Assembly: GCF_024139115.2 (NCBI RefSeq)
Contig: NC_085141.1
Span: 135,469,822-135,533,821, forward strand
Direction: 5' to 3'
DNA length: 64,000 bases
Source of the DNA: Armigeres subalbatus
Taxonomy: Eukaryota > Arthropoda > Insecta > Diptera > Culicidae
In this document: positions 35,000 through 46,489 of the stretch, one piece after another
Numbering within the stretch: position 1 is the first letter of the stretch
How the letters are laid out: each line of letters begins with the position of its first letter
The notes under the pieces: model-generated
What the model was told of the DNA's origin: nothing
Database searches by the model: none
Seen by the model: only the letters and a program-made list of their open reading frames with translations
Program-made: the position numbers and the translations under genes

Positions 35000-36970
35000 A
35001 TGGAAGTATTTCAACCGGAATCCAGAAGAATTCACACTGTATTCCTTTTGATGTTGCTGAGGGATACATTTGGGAATCTTTGGGGAATACTCTTCATATT
35101 CCATGGAGGATTTGCTTCAGAATCCCACTTTGATTTTCTTCGGAATTCCTCCGGAGTCGTTCCAAGATTTGTTTTGGAATCATTTGGAGATCTTTTTCGG
35201 AATTCCTTTGACCATTTGTTTCAAAATGCTTCGGCGGTTTGCTTCGGAGTTCCGAATCCCTTGAATATTTAATTCGGAGTCTCACAACGCTTTTCCTCGG
35301 AATCCCTCAATCATTTGCTTCGGAGTCCCTCGACGATCGGAATCCCACTGACGATTTACTTCCTAATCCCTCGATAAATGGCTTCAGAATCATTCGACGA
35401 ATCGCTTCAGAATACCTTGACGGTTTGCTTCAGAGTTCCTCGGAGATTTAGTTTGGACTCCCTCGACGATTACTTCGATATCCGTCGATGATTTGCTTCG
35501 GAATCCCTCGAAAATTTGCTTTGGAATCCCTCAACGATTTGGTGCAAAGGGCCGACTTGAAAGATCTCCAACCAGAGCGTTGCCTGGCTATCGCTTTAAC
35601 CTGTTGCCAGGTTAGATTTCGGTCGACTTCTTTTATTTCTTTATTGAGGCTTCGCCGCCATGAGCCTCCGGGTCTGCCTCTGCTGCGATGTCCCACTGGG
35701 TTCCAGTCTAATGCTTGTTTACAGATTTCGTTTCCGCCCCTACGTAGAGTGTGGCCGACCCAGCCCCACTTCCGATCCCGAATTTCTGTTGCTATCGGCC
35801 TCTGGAGACAACGACGATGGAGCTCGTTGTTTGAGATCCAGTTGTGAGGCCACCAGGCCCGAATTATATACCGCAGGCATCTGTTGATGAACACCTGCAG
35901 CCTTTGAGTGTTCTCCACTAAAACACACCATGTTTCGCTAGCGTATAACAGCACAGATTTCACGTTAGAGTTGAAAATTCGTATTTTGGTGCTTTCACTT
36001 ATCTGTCTGTATTTTCCAGATATTTCTTAAACTCGCAAGGGCAACCCTTGCTTTCTTGATCCGTGCGCCTATGTCGATCTTGGTACCGCCGTCTGACGAC
36101 ATTTGGCTACCAAGATATTGGAAGCTTTCAACATTCTCCACTGGTTGCCCGGCTACTGTGAAACTGGAAGGAGTCACCGTGTTTACATCCAACGATTTGG
36201 TTTTGTTGACGTTGATGACTAAACCTGCCGAAGAGGAGCGCCCGGCAAGGTCGTTGAGCTTACTCTACATATCAGAGCGCGAGGAGTGCAACGTCATCAG
36301 CCAATTCAAGGTCGTTTAGGTACTCCATGGTTATAGGCTGCCATAACAGCCCGTGGTTTGGTTCACGGTCAATCGCATCTAACAGAATCTCGTCGATTAC
36401 GATGAGGAACAGTAACGGTGATAGAATTCATCCTTGCATCACGCATCCAGCTACGAGCCGGATAGGGTCGGACAGGACCCCATTGTGCAGCACTCTACAC
36501 GAAAAGGCCTCGTACTGTGCTTCGATGAGGCCGATGATTTTCTCAGGAAATTAATTAGGAGTCCCTCGACGATTTGCTTCGGGATCCCTCAACAGATTGC
36601 TTCGGAATACTTCAATGATTCGCTTCTACATCCCTGGAACATTGCCTACGAAATCCCTGGAAAATCCCTGGAAATTTTTGGAACTCCTGGAACATTCCCT
36701 TCGGAGTTCCTGGAATATTCCTTTCGGAGTTCCTAGAATATTCCCGTCGGAATTCCTGAAGGATTCCGTTCGGAATCTCTAGAAGATTATCATTGGAACC
36801 CATGAAATATTTTTCCGTCGGATTCTCTGGAACATTTTCATCGGAATCTCTGGCACGTTCACGTCGACATTCCGGGAGGATTTGGAAACCCTGGAACATT
36901 CCAGTTGGAATCCCTGGAGGTAGCCTTCGGTATACTTAGAGGATTTCCGTCGAAATCTCTGGAGATTCTT
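35000..36970. repeat. degenerate GATTTGCTTCGGAATCCCTCG repeat, split by a retrotransposon
   Basis: Units of about 24-30 bp with the core TTCGGAATCCCTCGA run from 35000 to 35537 and again from 36545 to about 36970, where the core becomes TTCGGAGTTCCTGGAA. The retrotransposon fragment 35538-36544 lies between them, so the array existed before that insertion or the two were rearranged together. Confidence 0.75.
35538..36544 (-). pseudogene. non-LTR retrotransposon fragment (second EN/RT family)
   Basis: The minus strand keeps the longest C-terminal open frame of this family (35448-35963): SVLLYASETWCVLVENTQRL, CLRYIIRAWWPHNWISNNEL, GWVGHTLRRGGNEICKQALD and the end segment LTWQQVKAIARQRSGWRSFK. 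Upstream in the element, 35995-36192 encodes SFQYLGSQMSSDGGTKIDIG. Frames are separated by shifts. It is 5' truncated, with the RT palm barely present near 36400-36540. Confidence 0.85.
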
Positions 36971-37149
36971 GAATTTTTGTAAAGAAGCTCAAACTAGAGA
37001 AAATAGATAAAAAGGCTTTAGCGAAATACTCTATTAATAATGAGTATGGAAGTTCATGTCGCAAAGCGTTAGTAAATATATTAAGTTTACCTCCATAGTA
37101 AACCTGATGAAAGAAATGAAAAATTAATGCAAAAGTGAATGAAATTCGA

Positions 37150-37320
37150 TCCTTGAGTTCGATTATCGGTCCGGACTATGATGTTTTCGGGTTGGAAACA
37201 TTCTCAATACGCTGGCTATAGTGTATCCATTGCACTGCTAATAGAATAAATTCACCTTATGAAAAAGAAGGCCAAGTTCCAATTGAAATGTAGAGCCATT
37301 TAACTCCAAACCAATTCCAA
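37150..37320 (+). mobile_element. Feilai-like SINE fragment
   Basis: B-box-like GAGTTCGATTATC, then TTTTCGGGTTGGAAACATTC and AGGCCAAGTTCCAATTG, parallel to the minus-strand copy at 26945-27280. The head and tail are incomplete. Confidence 0.7.
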
Positions 37321-37689
37321 TTTCCATATTTCGAAATTCAGAAAAACTGAATCTAGTCCCTCTGCACGAGAGAAAATCGTTGGATTCTAATCTAAGTAAT
37401 TTAAGGGTTCATCATATGTTGTCCATGTATGGACAACGTGGGGGCCTGGGGCCAACAATTTTTGGGGTCTGATTGGTCTGGGGTCAGAACCTCCTCCTCC
37501 CAAATCTTGGTAATTACCCAAGCAACCAGAAGTTCGGATAAGAAGGGCTATACTGGCTTAATCAGCTCTCATTTTAAGTAATTTTTCGTATGGTGGGAGC
37601 AGTGAACTTTAAAGTTTCGTTAAGGATGCTTGGAACTTGATGTGAACCATAGTGAACCAATTAGTTCGGTTAAGAGTAAATTTAAGTAA

Positions 37690-38070
37690 AATCTGAACTT
37701 CCTCACTTGCCTCACCACCGTATTTAAGTAGCTCTCCAGGTAGTTGGTCAATACCAGGAGCATTATTGTTTTTCATGAGGCGAATGCCCTTTGATTTCAT
37801 GGAGGTCTAGTGCTGGAAAACGTAAGTCTTGCGCGCGCACTCCAAAGTTTGTCACCATCAGTGTCTGATGCCACATCGCCGTTCAAGTGCACTTCGTAAT
37901 AATGCCACCACCTCTGGATCATCTCACGCTCGTTAGTAAAAAGGTTTCCCCCGTTTATGTCCCTACACATGAAAAGCTGTGGCACATGGCCCTTATGTGA
38001 ACATTTTATCTTCCCATAGAACTTTCGTGCGTTATTAGCGCGATACGTTCGCTCTAAAATCGAGTTTTGT
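37690..38070 (-). pseudogene. RTE/JAM-like fragment close to a crumbs exon
   Basis: Minus-strand frames encode YRANNARKFYGKIKCSHKGH, NEREMIQRWWHYYEVHLNGD and, in another frame, NNNAPGIDQLPGELLKYGGE. The order is the same as in the copies at 15640-18070 and 46490-49275. It ends about 290 bp before the exon at 38359. Confidence 0.82.
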
Positions 38071-38358
38071 ACACACATTATTGACATTTGTTTATCGATA
38101 CTGGGTGGGTGCCAACTATAGCATACTCGGTCCAAATAGTATTGACATTTCACTGTACTGGGGCCGATAATAATCGTTTTGCTGAATTGCATTAGCGTGA
38201 ATCTCTTTTGGTCCGGTGGATGGTTTATCATCGAACAAACCCGACTTGCCAGAGGATCCCATCACATTTTCGCGGTATAACAATGTTTAATTCATTTTGA
38301 TACCTTATCAATAATACATTTATAATAATACACTATTCGTTTCTGTATCTTCCCACAG

Positions 38359-40472
38359 TCCGCACCCTGCCAGAATGGAGGTCGCTGCATCGACCAGCTG
38401 GGTGGTTTCCTGTGCGATTGCAACCAGACTGGATTCTCCGGGTCCTACTGCCAGCACAACATCAACGAGTGTGACTCGAACCCGTGCTCCAACGGGGCCG
38501 AGTGCGTCGATAAAATCAACGACTACCAGTGCAAGTGCTATCCTGGCTACACCGGTAAAAACTGCGAGGAGGACATTGACGAGTGCGAATCGAATCCGTG
38601 TCAGCACTCCGGGAAGTGTTTGCAGCGATCGAACGTCACGCTGTACTATCTGAATAACTACACCAAAAATTTGCCGGCGATATTCTCGCAACAGTTTTCA
38701 TTCGAGAATGCCAGTGGGTATGAGTGCATTTGTGTTCCCGGTACGATGGGCAAGAATTGCGAGATCAATATCAACGAGTGCGACAGCAGTCCTTGTAAGA
38801 ATGGCAACTGTCTCGACGGAATTGGAAACTATACGTGCGAGTGCGAACCGGGCTTCGAAGGCGCACACTGTGAAACGGATATTGACGAGTGCTTGAAGTA
38901 CAAACCGTGCGTCCATGGAACATGCTTGGATGGTCGAAACAACTACAACTGTGATTGTGATGAATTGTGGGGAGGGAAGAATTGTTCGGTGAGACTAACA
39001 GGTTGCGTCAACCAACCATGTTTAAATGGAGGGGGATGCATACCCTATCTGGAAAACGAAACGCAACATAAGTTTAACTGTTCGTGTAAGCAGGGTTTCC
39101 AGGGAATGACTTGTGATACGGTTACAACGATGTCTCTGGCTGCCAGTAGTTTACTCATCGTGAATACTTCGCGAGATGAAGGTTACGACATACAACTAAG
39201 ATTTAAGACAACTTTACCAAATGGAATCTTGGCATTCGGTAACGGAGCTACCTCATACATTTTGGTTCTAAACAATGGTCGACTGAACCTGCACTCAGCT
39301 TTACTGAATAGGTGGGAAGGCGTTTATATAGGATCTGGGCTTAACGACAGTAAATGGCAGAAAGTGTTTGTTGCGATCAACTCATCGCATTTGGTCTTAT
39401 CAGCCAATGAAGAGCAGACGATTTATCCAATCAATTCATATGAGGGAACAAATGGCAGCAACACATCGTTCCCCATCACGTATTTGGGAGGTACCACTCC
39501 GACACTTGCTCAACCTTATCTGAAACACATAGCCAGGGCAGTTTCAAGCTTTGTCGGTTGCATGGAAGATGTCGTTATCAACGGCCAGTGGGTCCTTCCT
39601 GGCAAAGAACAAGAATTCACAACACTGCACAACATCGACACTGGATGTCCGAGAACTCCTCAGTGCGAGCCAAACCCTTGCAACTCCAATGGACACTGTA
39701 CCGACCTGTGGCATACCTTCTCCTGCAGCTGTCAGCGGCCCCACCTTGGGCACACTTGCAAGTATAATATCACGGCAGCAACCTTCGGACATGAAAACAC
39801 CACCCGATCTGCGGTTAAGGTCATCGTAAGCGACACAGCTAGACGCGCTATTCGTACGGTGTTGGATATTTCAATGTTCATCCGAACACGGCAAGCTGCA
39901 GGAACCATATTCTATTTGGGTAGTGATCCCAACATGAACAGTACACCAGGAGATGACTCGTACGTAGCCGCTTTCCTGTCCAAGGGAGAACTGTTGGTGC
40001 GAATGATCTTCAATGATACACCAGAAGGATATACGGTCGGCGGTAATAAATTGGACGATGGATATCTGCATTTGATAGAAGTTATTCGGAACTCGACACT
40101 GGTGCAGGTCAAACTGAATGGAACGGAGTACTTCCGAAAGACACTTTCTTCTTCTGGACAATTAAACGCTCAAGTATTGTACCTGGGTGGTCCTCCGCCG
40201 TATGCCGATTCCATTTATAGCTTGTATAAGGATGAATCGGAGAAACAGCCTTTCAAAGGCATCATTCAGGACGTCCAGGTGTCTAACTGGTCACACTCCA
40301 TGATCGTCGAACTGTATCCACTGAACGAAGACGGTCTGGTTCTGCCACCTCCATTCGGTGAAGTGACCATCGATCGTACCTCGGTTCTGGAGGGTGTCGT
40401 CACGGACGACCTGTGCCGAACTCAGCCCTGCAAGCACGACGCCATTTGCGCCAACACATGGAACGATTTCGT
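38359..40472 (+). CDS. crb: crumbs exon: EGF modules, two LamG modules
   Basis: This is the largest exon in the window (705 codons). The acceptor is CTTCCCACAG and the donor GT/GTAAGT at 40473, phase 2. It completes the IDDC module and adds several Ca-binding EGF modules, one of which carries a long insertion ([14 protein letters not shown] to [13 protein letters not shown]) also seen in Drosophila Crumbs. A GC-VNQPC module follows, then LamG (about 39129-39660, with [13 protein letters not shown]), an EGF ([25 protein letters not shown]) and a second LamG (about 39770-40330, [30 protein letters not shown]). It ends inside the next EGF module ([21 protein letters not shown]). The second LamG is the most strongly Crumbs-specific stretch in the window. 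Confidence 0.97.
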
Positions 40473-41228
40473 GTAAGTAACTCGCATTCTAAACTCACTA
40501 TGAATATGCCAAAAATCCATTGCTAACCTTTGCATTAAAAATCATGTCTGTAAATACTAACCCGTGGACCGTTGTTTCAACTTTTTCTCGCACGCCTGCT
40601 GCACACGCATTTCCTTTTGTCCGATCCATCCTCACGCGCCGTGCACTGGCCCTTTGACGCCCACACTGTTTGCCTAAGCCGTTGCAAGTGGACCTACGTA
40701 AAGGATACTTTCAACGAGCTCAAGCAGCTGATGTGGTGGAGCAACCGTTCAGCTCTAGCTAGGAAACGCGATGGACTGTGGAATATAAGGTTGAAGTTGT
40801 TTTAGTTGACTGGTGGTGCTTAGTGTCGATAAATTGAACCGCCGAGGGTATATAATGAATGATAATTCTTAGTTTCAGTAGATTCAATGTTTTCAAAAAT
40901 CTGAGAAATCTGATTCAACAACAACGATATTTATAATATAAAATTAACCCCTGAAGCTGCGTTAGATTTTACGGATGACTTAACATTGATTGGTTTCTAC
41001 GTGAGTAATACTCCGAAAATGGCTGCTGTAGTGATGTTTGTTTTCTATGAACATCTATCCACGTGGTTTATTTATCTATTCCGTTATAACTCCGCAGCGA
41101 AGAACTAGACATTTATAACTCTAAAAGTTTAATTTACAATGTTCTGAAAACTCAGATGTGAATATGTACATTATGGGTGTGAATATGTACACATGGGAGA
41201 TTATGATTTGAAAAATGTATTGGAGTTT
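40473..41228. other. start of the 14.9-kb crumbs intron, nothing recognised
   Basis: A 77-codon open frame at 40572-40805 has no similarity to Crumbs and lacks cysteine spacing; I treat it as chance. Confidence 0.4.
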
Positions 41229-41400
41229 CGAGGTAACCACTTTTCCTTCGTTGGGACTCGAACCCACGACCCTCAGCACGCTGCACTGGTGCTTTTAACC
41301 AACTAAGCTACGAATGACCTCCGAAGGCCTTCGCAACTTAGCGGCTACTGAATGAGCTCGAGATTCCCAAATTGGCGGCATAGTCGAATCACTTACAATC
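41229..41400 (-). mobile_element. tRNA-like sequence, probably a SINE head
   Basis: On the minus strand, TAGCTTAGTTGGTTAAAAGC resembles the D arm (A box) and GGGTTCGAGTCCC is a good B box/T arm. The flanking 7-base segments could pair at six of seven positions, but the anticodon arm does not fold properly and no standard anticodon loop forms. It is therefore more likely a tRNA-derived SINE or tRNA pseudogene than a working tRNA gene. Confidence 0.65.
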
Positions 41401-41637
41401 CATATGTTTGATATTCTTGAAAGGATGTTTGTAATGCCTAAACCACTGATTCAGCTGGCTCGAGGGATCGGTTAACAGTTAAAAGGTATTGTCAAAGCCA
41501 TCGCCAAAATCATTTCTACCAACATCGCTCTGCGCCCTCGTCCTTCAGGCAGTAAAATCATTGTTCAGGCAGTAAAATCATGTTAGCCTCTCCTGCCTAG
41601 AACCTTCAGCACACTAGAAATTTACTTTCTCGTTATG

Positions 41638-42015
41638 CAACGTACACACCAGTCAAGCAGTTTGACGAACATTGACTCCACCCCCAAGAAAACGCTTCGG
41701 TTGCTGCTTTGTTGGAACGTGTGTGAAGCTGTTCGAACAACCATTTGACAGTTGGCGGCTCGGTTAGAAAAAATTAAAACGGTTTGATTTTGGTTTGAGT
41801 TGTCGGGGGTGGAGTCAAGGTTCGACGAATATGTTTGAGCATTTGTAGTAAAGTTGTGCAAACCCCCATATATTTGTTGATGGTTGGTGCTCAAGTTGGC
41901 GCTTCGGTCGTTCGTGTGTGATTGCTCGTGCCGCTGTTGGTAAAACTTGATGGATGTTGGAATAAACGAGAGGTGGAGTCAATGTTGGTCAAACTGCTTG
42001 ACCGTGTGTACGTTC
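41638..42015. mobile_element. MITE of about 378 bp
   Basis: Inverted ends ACGTACACACCAGTCAAGCA and complement, followed by TTTGACGAACATTGACTCCACC-like arms of about 45 bp. A further internal copy of GGTGGAGTCAA lies near 41809. It ends 23 bp before the larger element at 42039. Confidence 0.8.
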
Positions 42016-42038
42016 CATTAAGCTTGCATCATCTTGAT

Positions 42039-43983
42039 CAGAGATGCCAGATTTGAAGACATGTCTTCAATTTGAAGACATTTGAATCTCCGTGAAGACA
42101 TTTATTTCGTGAAGACATTTTGAAGACTTTTCAAAATATTTGAAGACTTATCTACTTATTTGAAGATACTTGAAGTCAATCAATAAGCCAGCGAATAGAA
42201 ACACAATTGTATTACTTACTTATAAATTCTGCGACCTCTATATGTAAACTAGGTATATAAGTATTACAAAAGTTATAATAGTCTTTGTCTCGGTCTTAGA
42301 ATCTCGAACATAAAATACATTCACACTAGCCGGTTGATGACTGCAACGCATTTTAAACCCTCATACGCACTTGACTTTGAGCTGTGCGCTGGTGAAAAAA
42401 TTCCCGTTGGCAGCATTCGTTTGAATTTTTTTTGGCGGCGTTTTGACGTGTCTGTAAAAAAGTATTTCGATCATTACAACGGAAAGCAATGACCTATCTA
42501 ATTTTCGACAAACATAGGCTGAATTATTGAATCTATTCAACCGTTGAGCTAGAACCAGTTTTTTTTTCTAAATTCCTTCTGAATGGCATATGCATACCAT
42601 CATCCCACAAGAAATTAAAATTGTTTTGGTGTTAAATATATATTTCTCAGATCTTCCATGGTAAATTACTACAGCAAAATGTTCTTAAAAGAAATCCGGA
42701 GGAAACTTAATTACACACCTTCGCTAAATTCTTCCTTGAATTCCTTTGGTAATTCTACAAGAAATATCTTTGGAAATTCTTCCAGTGTTTTATCTGAGAA
42801 TTCCTCTATGAATTTCTCCAAAAAATCGTTCTAGTATTGTTTCTGAAATTCCTCCTAAATTTGCTCCACGAATTTGTCCGGAAGTTTCAGGAATTTCTCC
42901 GAAAAATCCGCCAGGAATACCTTTGGATTTAAGTCTAGGAGTTCCTCCGTAAGGTCGTCCGAGAATTCCAGCGAAAGTACATCAAAGAATTCCTTCGGAA
43001 GATCCTCCTGAACTATACTCCGGTTGTTCCTTCACGAATTCCCCCAGCAGTGCTTTCAGGAATTCCTCCGGAAGTTCTTCCAGAAATTCTTCCGAAAGTT
43101 CCCCCAGAATTTTCGAAAATTCCCGTTTAAGCTCCTCCAGTGATCCTTCCGGAAGTTTCCCCATGAATTCCTTTGGAATTTTTTCCACGAATTCGTCTGA
43201 AAGATTCTCCAAGAATTTTGCCGAAAGATTCTCCAAGAATGCCTCCGAAGGTATACAATGGAATTTCTCTGGTATTTCCTCCAGGGTTTCTTTCGAAAAT
43301 TTCTGCAGCAATATCTCAAGAAGCTCATCCAAGAATTTATCCAGAGCTACTTCCAAGAATTCCTCCGGTAGTTTCTTTAGAAATTTCGTCAGGAATTCCA
43401 CCCGAAATTTCTTCAGTAATTCCTTAGGAATTTCCTTCTGAAATTTATCAAGAAAATTCTTCCGGATTTCATCCTGAAGTTCCAATAGGAATTCCTTCTT
43501 AAGTTTCTCCAAGAACTCCTTCTGCAAATCCTCCAGCAATTCCTCCAGAAGTTTCTTCAGTAAATCTTTTGAGTGTTCCAACAGGAATTCTTCGGGAAAT
43601 TTCGTCTGGATGTTTTTCAAGCTTTTCACGGTAAATTTTGAATCCTTACAGGGTATTCTTTAAAAATAAATTTGGAAGTGTTCCACATGGAAATTCAGTT
43701 AAAAAATCAGGTGGAATTTTAACCAGACTCAGTATAAAATCCAGGGGAAACTCGTTATACACTATGTTGTAAAATTTTTATAGAATATTCTCTAAAATTC
43801 TATCAATTTGAATGTTTAAAAATAAACATTATTCCACATCAATAAAACAAGGACATGATTGAATTTACAAACCTATTGGGTTTTAAAATTTCTCGCTGAT
43901 AATCATAATTTTTATATTGAAGACATTTGAAGACATATTTAAACGACTGTGAAGACATTTTAAAATATTCTCTGGCATCCCTG
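42039..43983. mobile_element. hAT-like non-autonomous element carrying a minisatellite
   Basis: Ends are CAGAGATGCCAGA (left) and complement of CAGGGATGCCAGA (right). The 8-bp target duplication ATCTTGAT is exact at 42031-42038 and 43984-43991. Next to the ends are repeated TTGAAGACATTT motifs. The interior holds the GGAATTCC-type array 42715-43640. No transposase frame is visible. Confidence 0.88.
42715..43640. repeat. degenerate 24-bp GGAATTCC-type array inside a transposon
   Basis: Units alternate AATTCCTCCGGAAGTT and TTCCAGAAATTC-like halves. The minus strand has an open frame of 215 codons rich in Glu, Leu, Lys and Phe (42982-43629), a by-product of the repeat. The unit is related to those at 1760-2395. 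Confidence 0.85.
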
Positions 43984-44648
43984 ATCTTGATTGTACTAAC
44001 TGCTCTTCTTTCTTCCTCCTGGGATTCATGAGTCGATTCAAGTGTTGTCTTGGCTCAAGACTCCGTCACGTATTTTGAAAATTAATGACTGTATCACTTG
44101 TTTGTAATAGTGATGCAATTGGTACGGAAAAGTGCAGCAGCGATAAATAAAATGTTGTTTACAACTAAGGTGGGTGGAAATGGGGTGGTAAAAATATGCC
44201 AGCTGATGCATAATGTTGCCAGACTTGACGAATTGTTTATTTTATATCACAAGACATGTTCATGGTGTATCAAATATATGGGTATTTATGGGTTTAAAAT
44301 TTTTTCATACACCACTTGGAATGTAATAGAAGCTTACGTAACATGTTTAAATATTTGTTTTTGGTTTTATTGTTCAATCCGACAAACAGCAATGATTTTT
44401 TCCAATAAATAAATCTGGCAACTGCGAAGAGATGATTATTTACTTGTGTATGCACATCTTTGTTTGCGTGTTGGCTGGTGTATACGTTGTATTGTTTGGA
44501 TTGAATGAAGTTGCATCGCGTAGATTTTGTACTCACCATTTCACTTATTGCGCTAGTGAATTTGAGTCTTCCGCATTTTATTGCATTCACAATACGGTCG
44601 TCAAATTTGTCTCTCACTTCGATTTTTGGAAAGCAGTTTTCAACAGTT

Positions 44649-44881
44649 CGGCACCAACATTTCAAAAGGGCGAATCTGCTTTTGTAAACAAGAGCTTCTC
44701 AGGTCGCTGGTGGGCTAATTTGTGCCCACCCACGCAATCCAACGTTATGCAATGAAAGAAGAGGATCTACTGCTTCCATCAGTGGTGTTGGATTGCGTGG
44801 GTGGGCTCAAATTAGCCCACCAGCGACGTGAGAAGCTCTTGTTTACAAAAGCAGTTTCGCCCTTTTGAAATGTTGGTGCCG
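44649..44881. mobile_element. hairpin MITE with nearly identical 95-bp arms
   Basis: Arms 44649-44743 and 44787-44881 are complementary at all but about three positions, with a 43-bp loop. They start CGGCACCAACATTTC and end CACGCAATCCAAC. AGTT flanks both sides (44645-44648 and 44882-44885), a possible 4-bp target duplication. No coding capacity. Confidence 0.92.
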
Positions 44882-45696
44882 AGTTTTTAGGCGTGAAGTG
44901 AATTAATTGGTAGTCAAGGTTGATGAAAAATGTGAAACTCAGTTAGTGAATATGTTTTAGGAGTGATAAAATCAAAGAAACAATGGGAAAAGATCAAGTG
45001 AAAAATCAAGTGAGTGTGTATGTGTTTGATCCGAACGTTCGAACGTTAGTATGCGTTCGATGAACATACGAATATCGGCCTAGGAAAAACGCAGTTTTCA
45101 GCGTTTTTCCAGCAATTTCTCAGTAATTGCTAGTTTTGATAAGTGAAAAATTAATATGGAAATGCCATGAATATATTATGATGGAGGGTAAGTCCGTAAA
45201 TAGCCCCAAAATATTGAATTTAGTTCAAAACTGTATTAGTATTAGTGCGGATTCGAATAAAATCATCGTCATTATCGGATTGATTACGGTTTATAGAGCC
45301 TTAATGTTCAGCTGATATAGTTTTTGAGGATAACGATGAAGGCGGGTTACCAATGAAAACCTGTGATGATTGGAACTTGTGCTTCTTCTTTGAAGTAGGA
45401 ACAACGAGTGGTAAATGATACCAATTTGCCGTGGAAATTTGAACAAACTTTTCTGGTCAAAAATCGAACGAATTTCCGGTAAAAAAAATTGTACTCCCTA
45501 CACAACCTGTGTGTTCCTACTCCCCGTAGATATTCTTACACTCCAACTTGTTGTAAATAAATCATTTGACCCCTTCCTTCAACTCCTCCGGAAGCTGTTC
45601 TGATTCCCAGATTCTCACTTAGCCAGCATTCCCGGGCGCATATTGATGAGTTCGGCTCCTATATTATTCTTATCAGCTGCTATTGTTCTTTATCTG
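44882..45696. other. intronic DNA, nothing recognised
   Basis: Apart from a short palindromic GAACGTTCGAACGTT near 45033, no feature is supported. Confidence 0.4.
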
Positions 45697-46230
45697 TTAG
45701 AGGACACTTTCACTTGATTCAAGGTATGAGCTGGTTGGTTTCCACCTTCTACTGAACTGACGAAGTCTCTCCTCCCCTCCGCTGCCTTGACTTTCACTGC
45801 CTGTGCCCTCAGCGGCATCTAAGTGTTCCTTGGAGTGCTGTTTCGACTTTACGATCACCATACGTTCGTTCGTCAAGAAGTCTTCGTCGGTTGCGGGGAG
45901 TTCCTGAGAAATCTTGCGACACAGCTGTTCCATTTCCTCGCACTCCGCTTCTTCCAATGCCGCCTCTTTCTCCTGAAAGAGGCGGGTCTGTTGTCTCCGT
46001 TTCATCTATAGTATTCCATATTCTGTCGGGTCCCCTGCTAGAGCACGACCGCCAAAACAACGTTCTTCTTCATAATTTGTATGCACTGTTCGTCGAACCA
46101 ATCGTTCCGTCGACTTCGTCCCACATACTCGACGTTGCATTGCACTGTCATCAGGAGGAACCCCATCAAGCAACGCAATTGTCATAGACGAGCTTCTGTG
46201 ACTTATGTAGAACCAAATTTTGTTAAATTT
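45697..46230 (-). pseudogene. non-LTR retrotransposon linker fragment
   Basis: Minus-strand frames encode RRQQTRLFQEKEAALEEAEC, EEMEQLCRKISQELPATDED and FLTNERMVIVKSKQHSKEHL. This is the linker between endonuclease and RT in an EN/RT polyprotein, in a sequence distinct from the RTE/JAM-like copies nearby. Frameshifts split it. Confidence 0.72.
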
Positions 46231-46489
46231 GAGTTGCTGCCAGTGTTGGTAAAATCATTCACAAAACTCATTCATCGAGCCCTAACGCGCGAGCAACTCA
46301 GAGAATTAGAATGAATGCATCACGGCTGATTTTTTCATGCCAAATCGCACCGTTTCACTCATTAGCCAAAAAATCATTTCGCTGCAACAAGCAATTAAAA
46401 TCGATTCGGAGGCATTTTTTGTTTATATATGCACGTAAGAGTATGCTATGGTTTAAGACCTAACGCACAAAACTGATTTTTATTTATTT

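Noticed and set aside
40572..40805. 77-codon open frame after the exon at 38359 as an alternative crumbs exon
   Set aside because: It has no EGF cysteine pattern and no acceptor in phase 2 that would join it.
41240..41320. A functional tRNA gene on the minus strand
   Set aside because: A and B boxes are good, but the anticodon stem-loop does not fold and no standard anticodon context exists.
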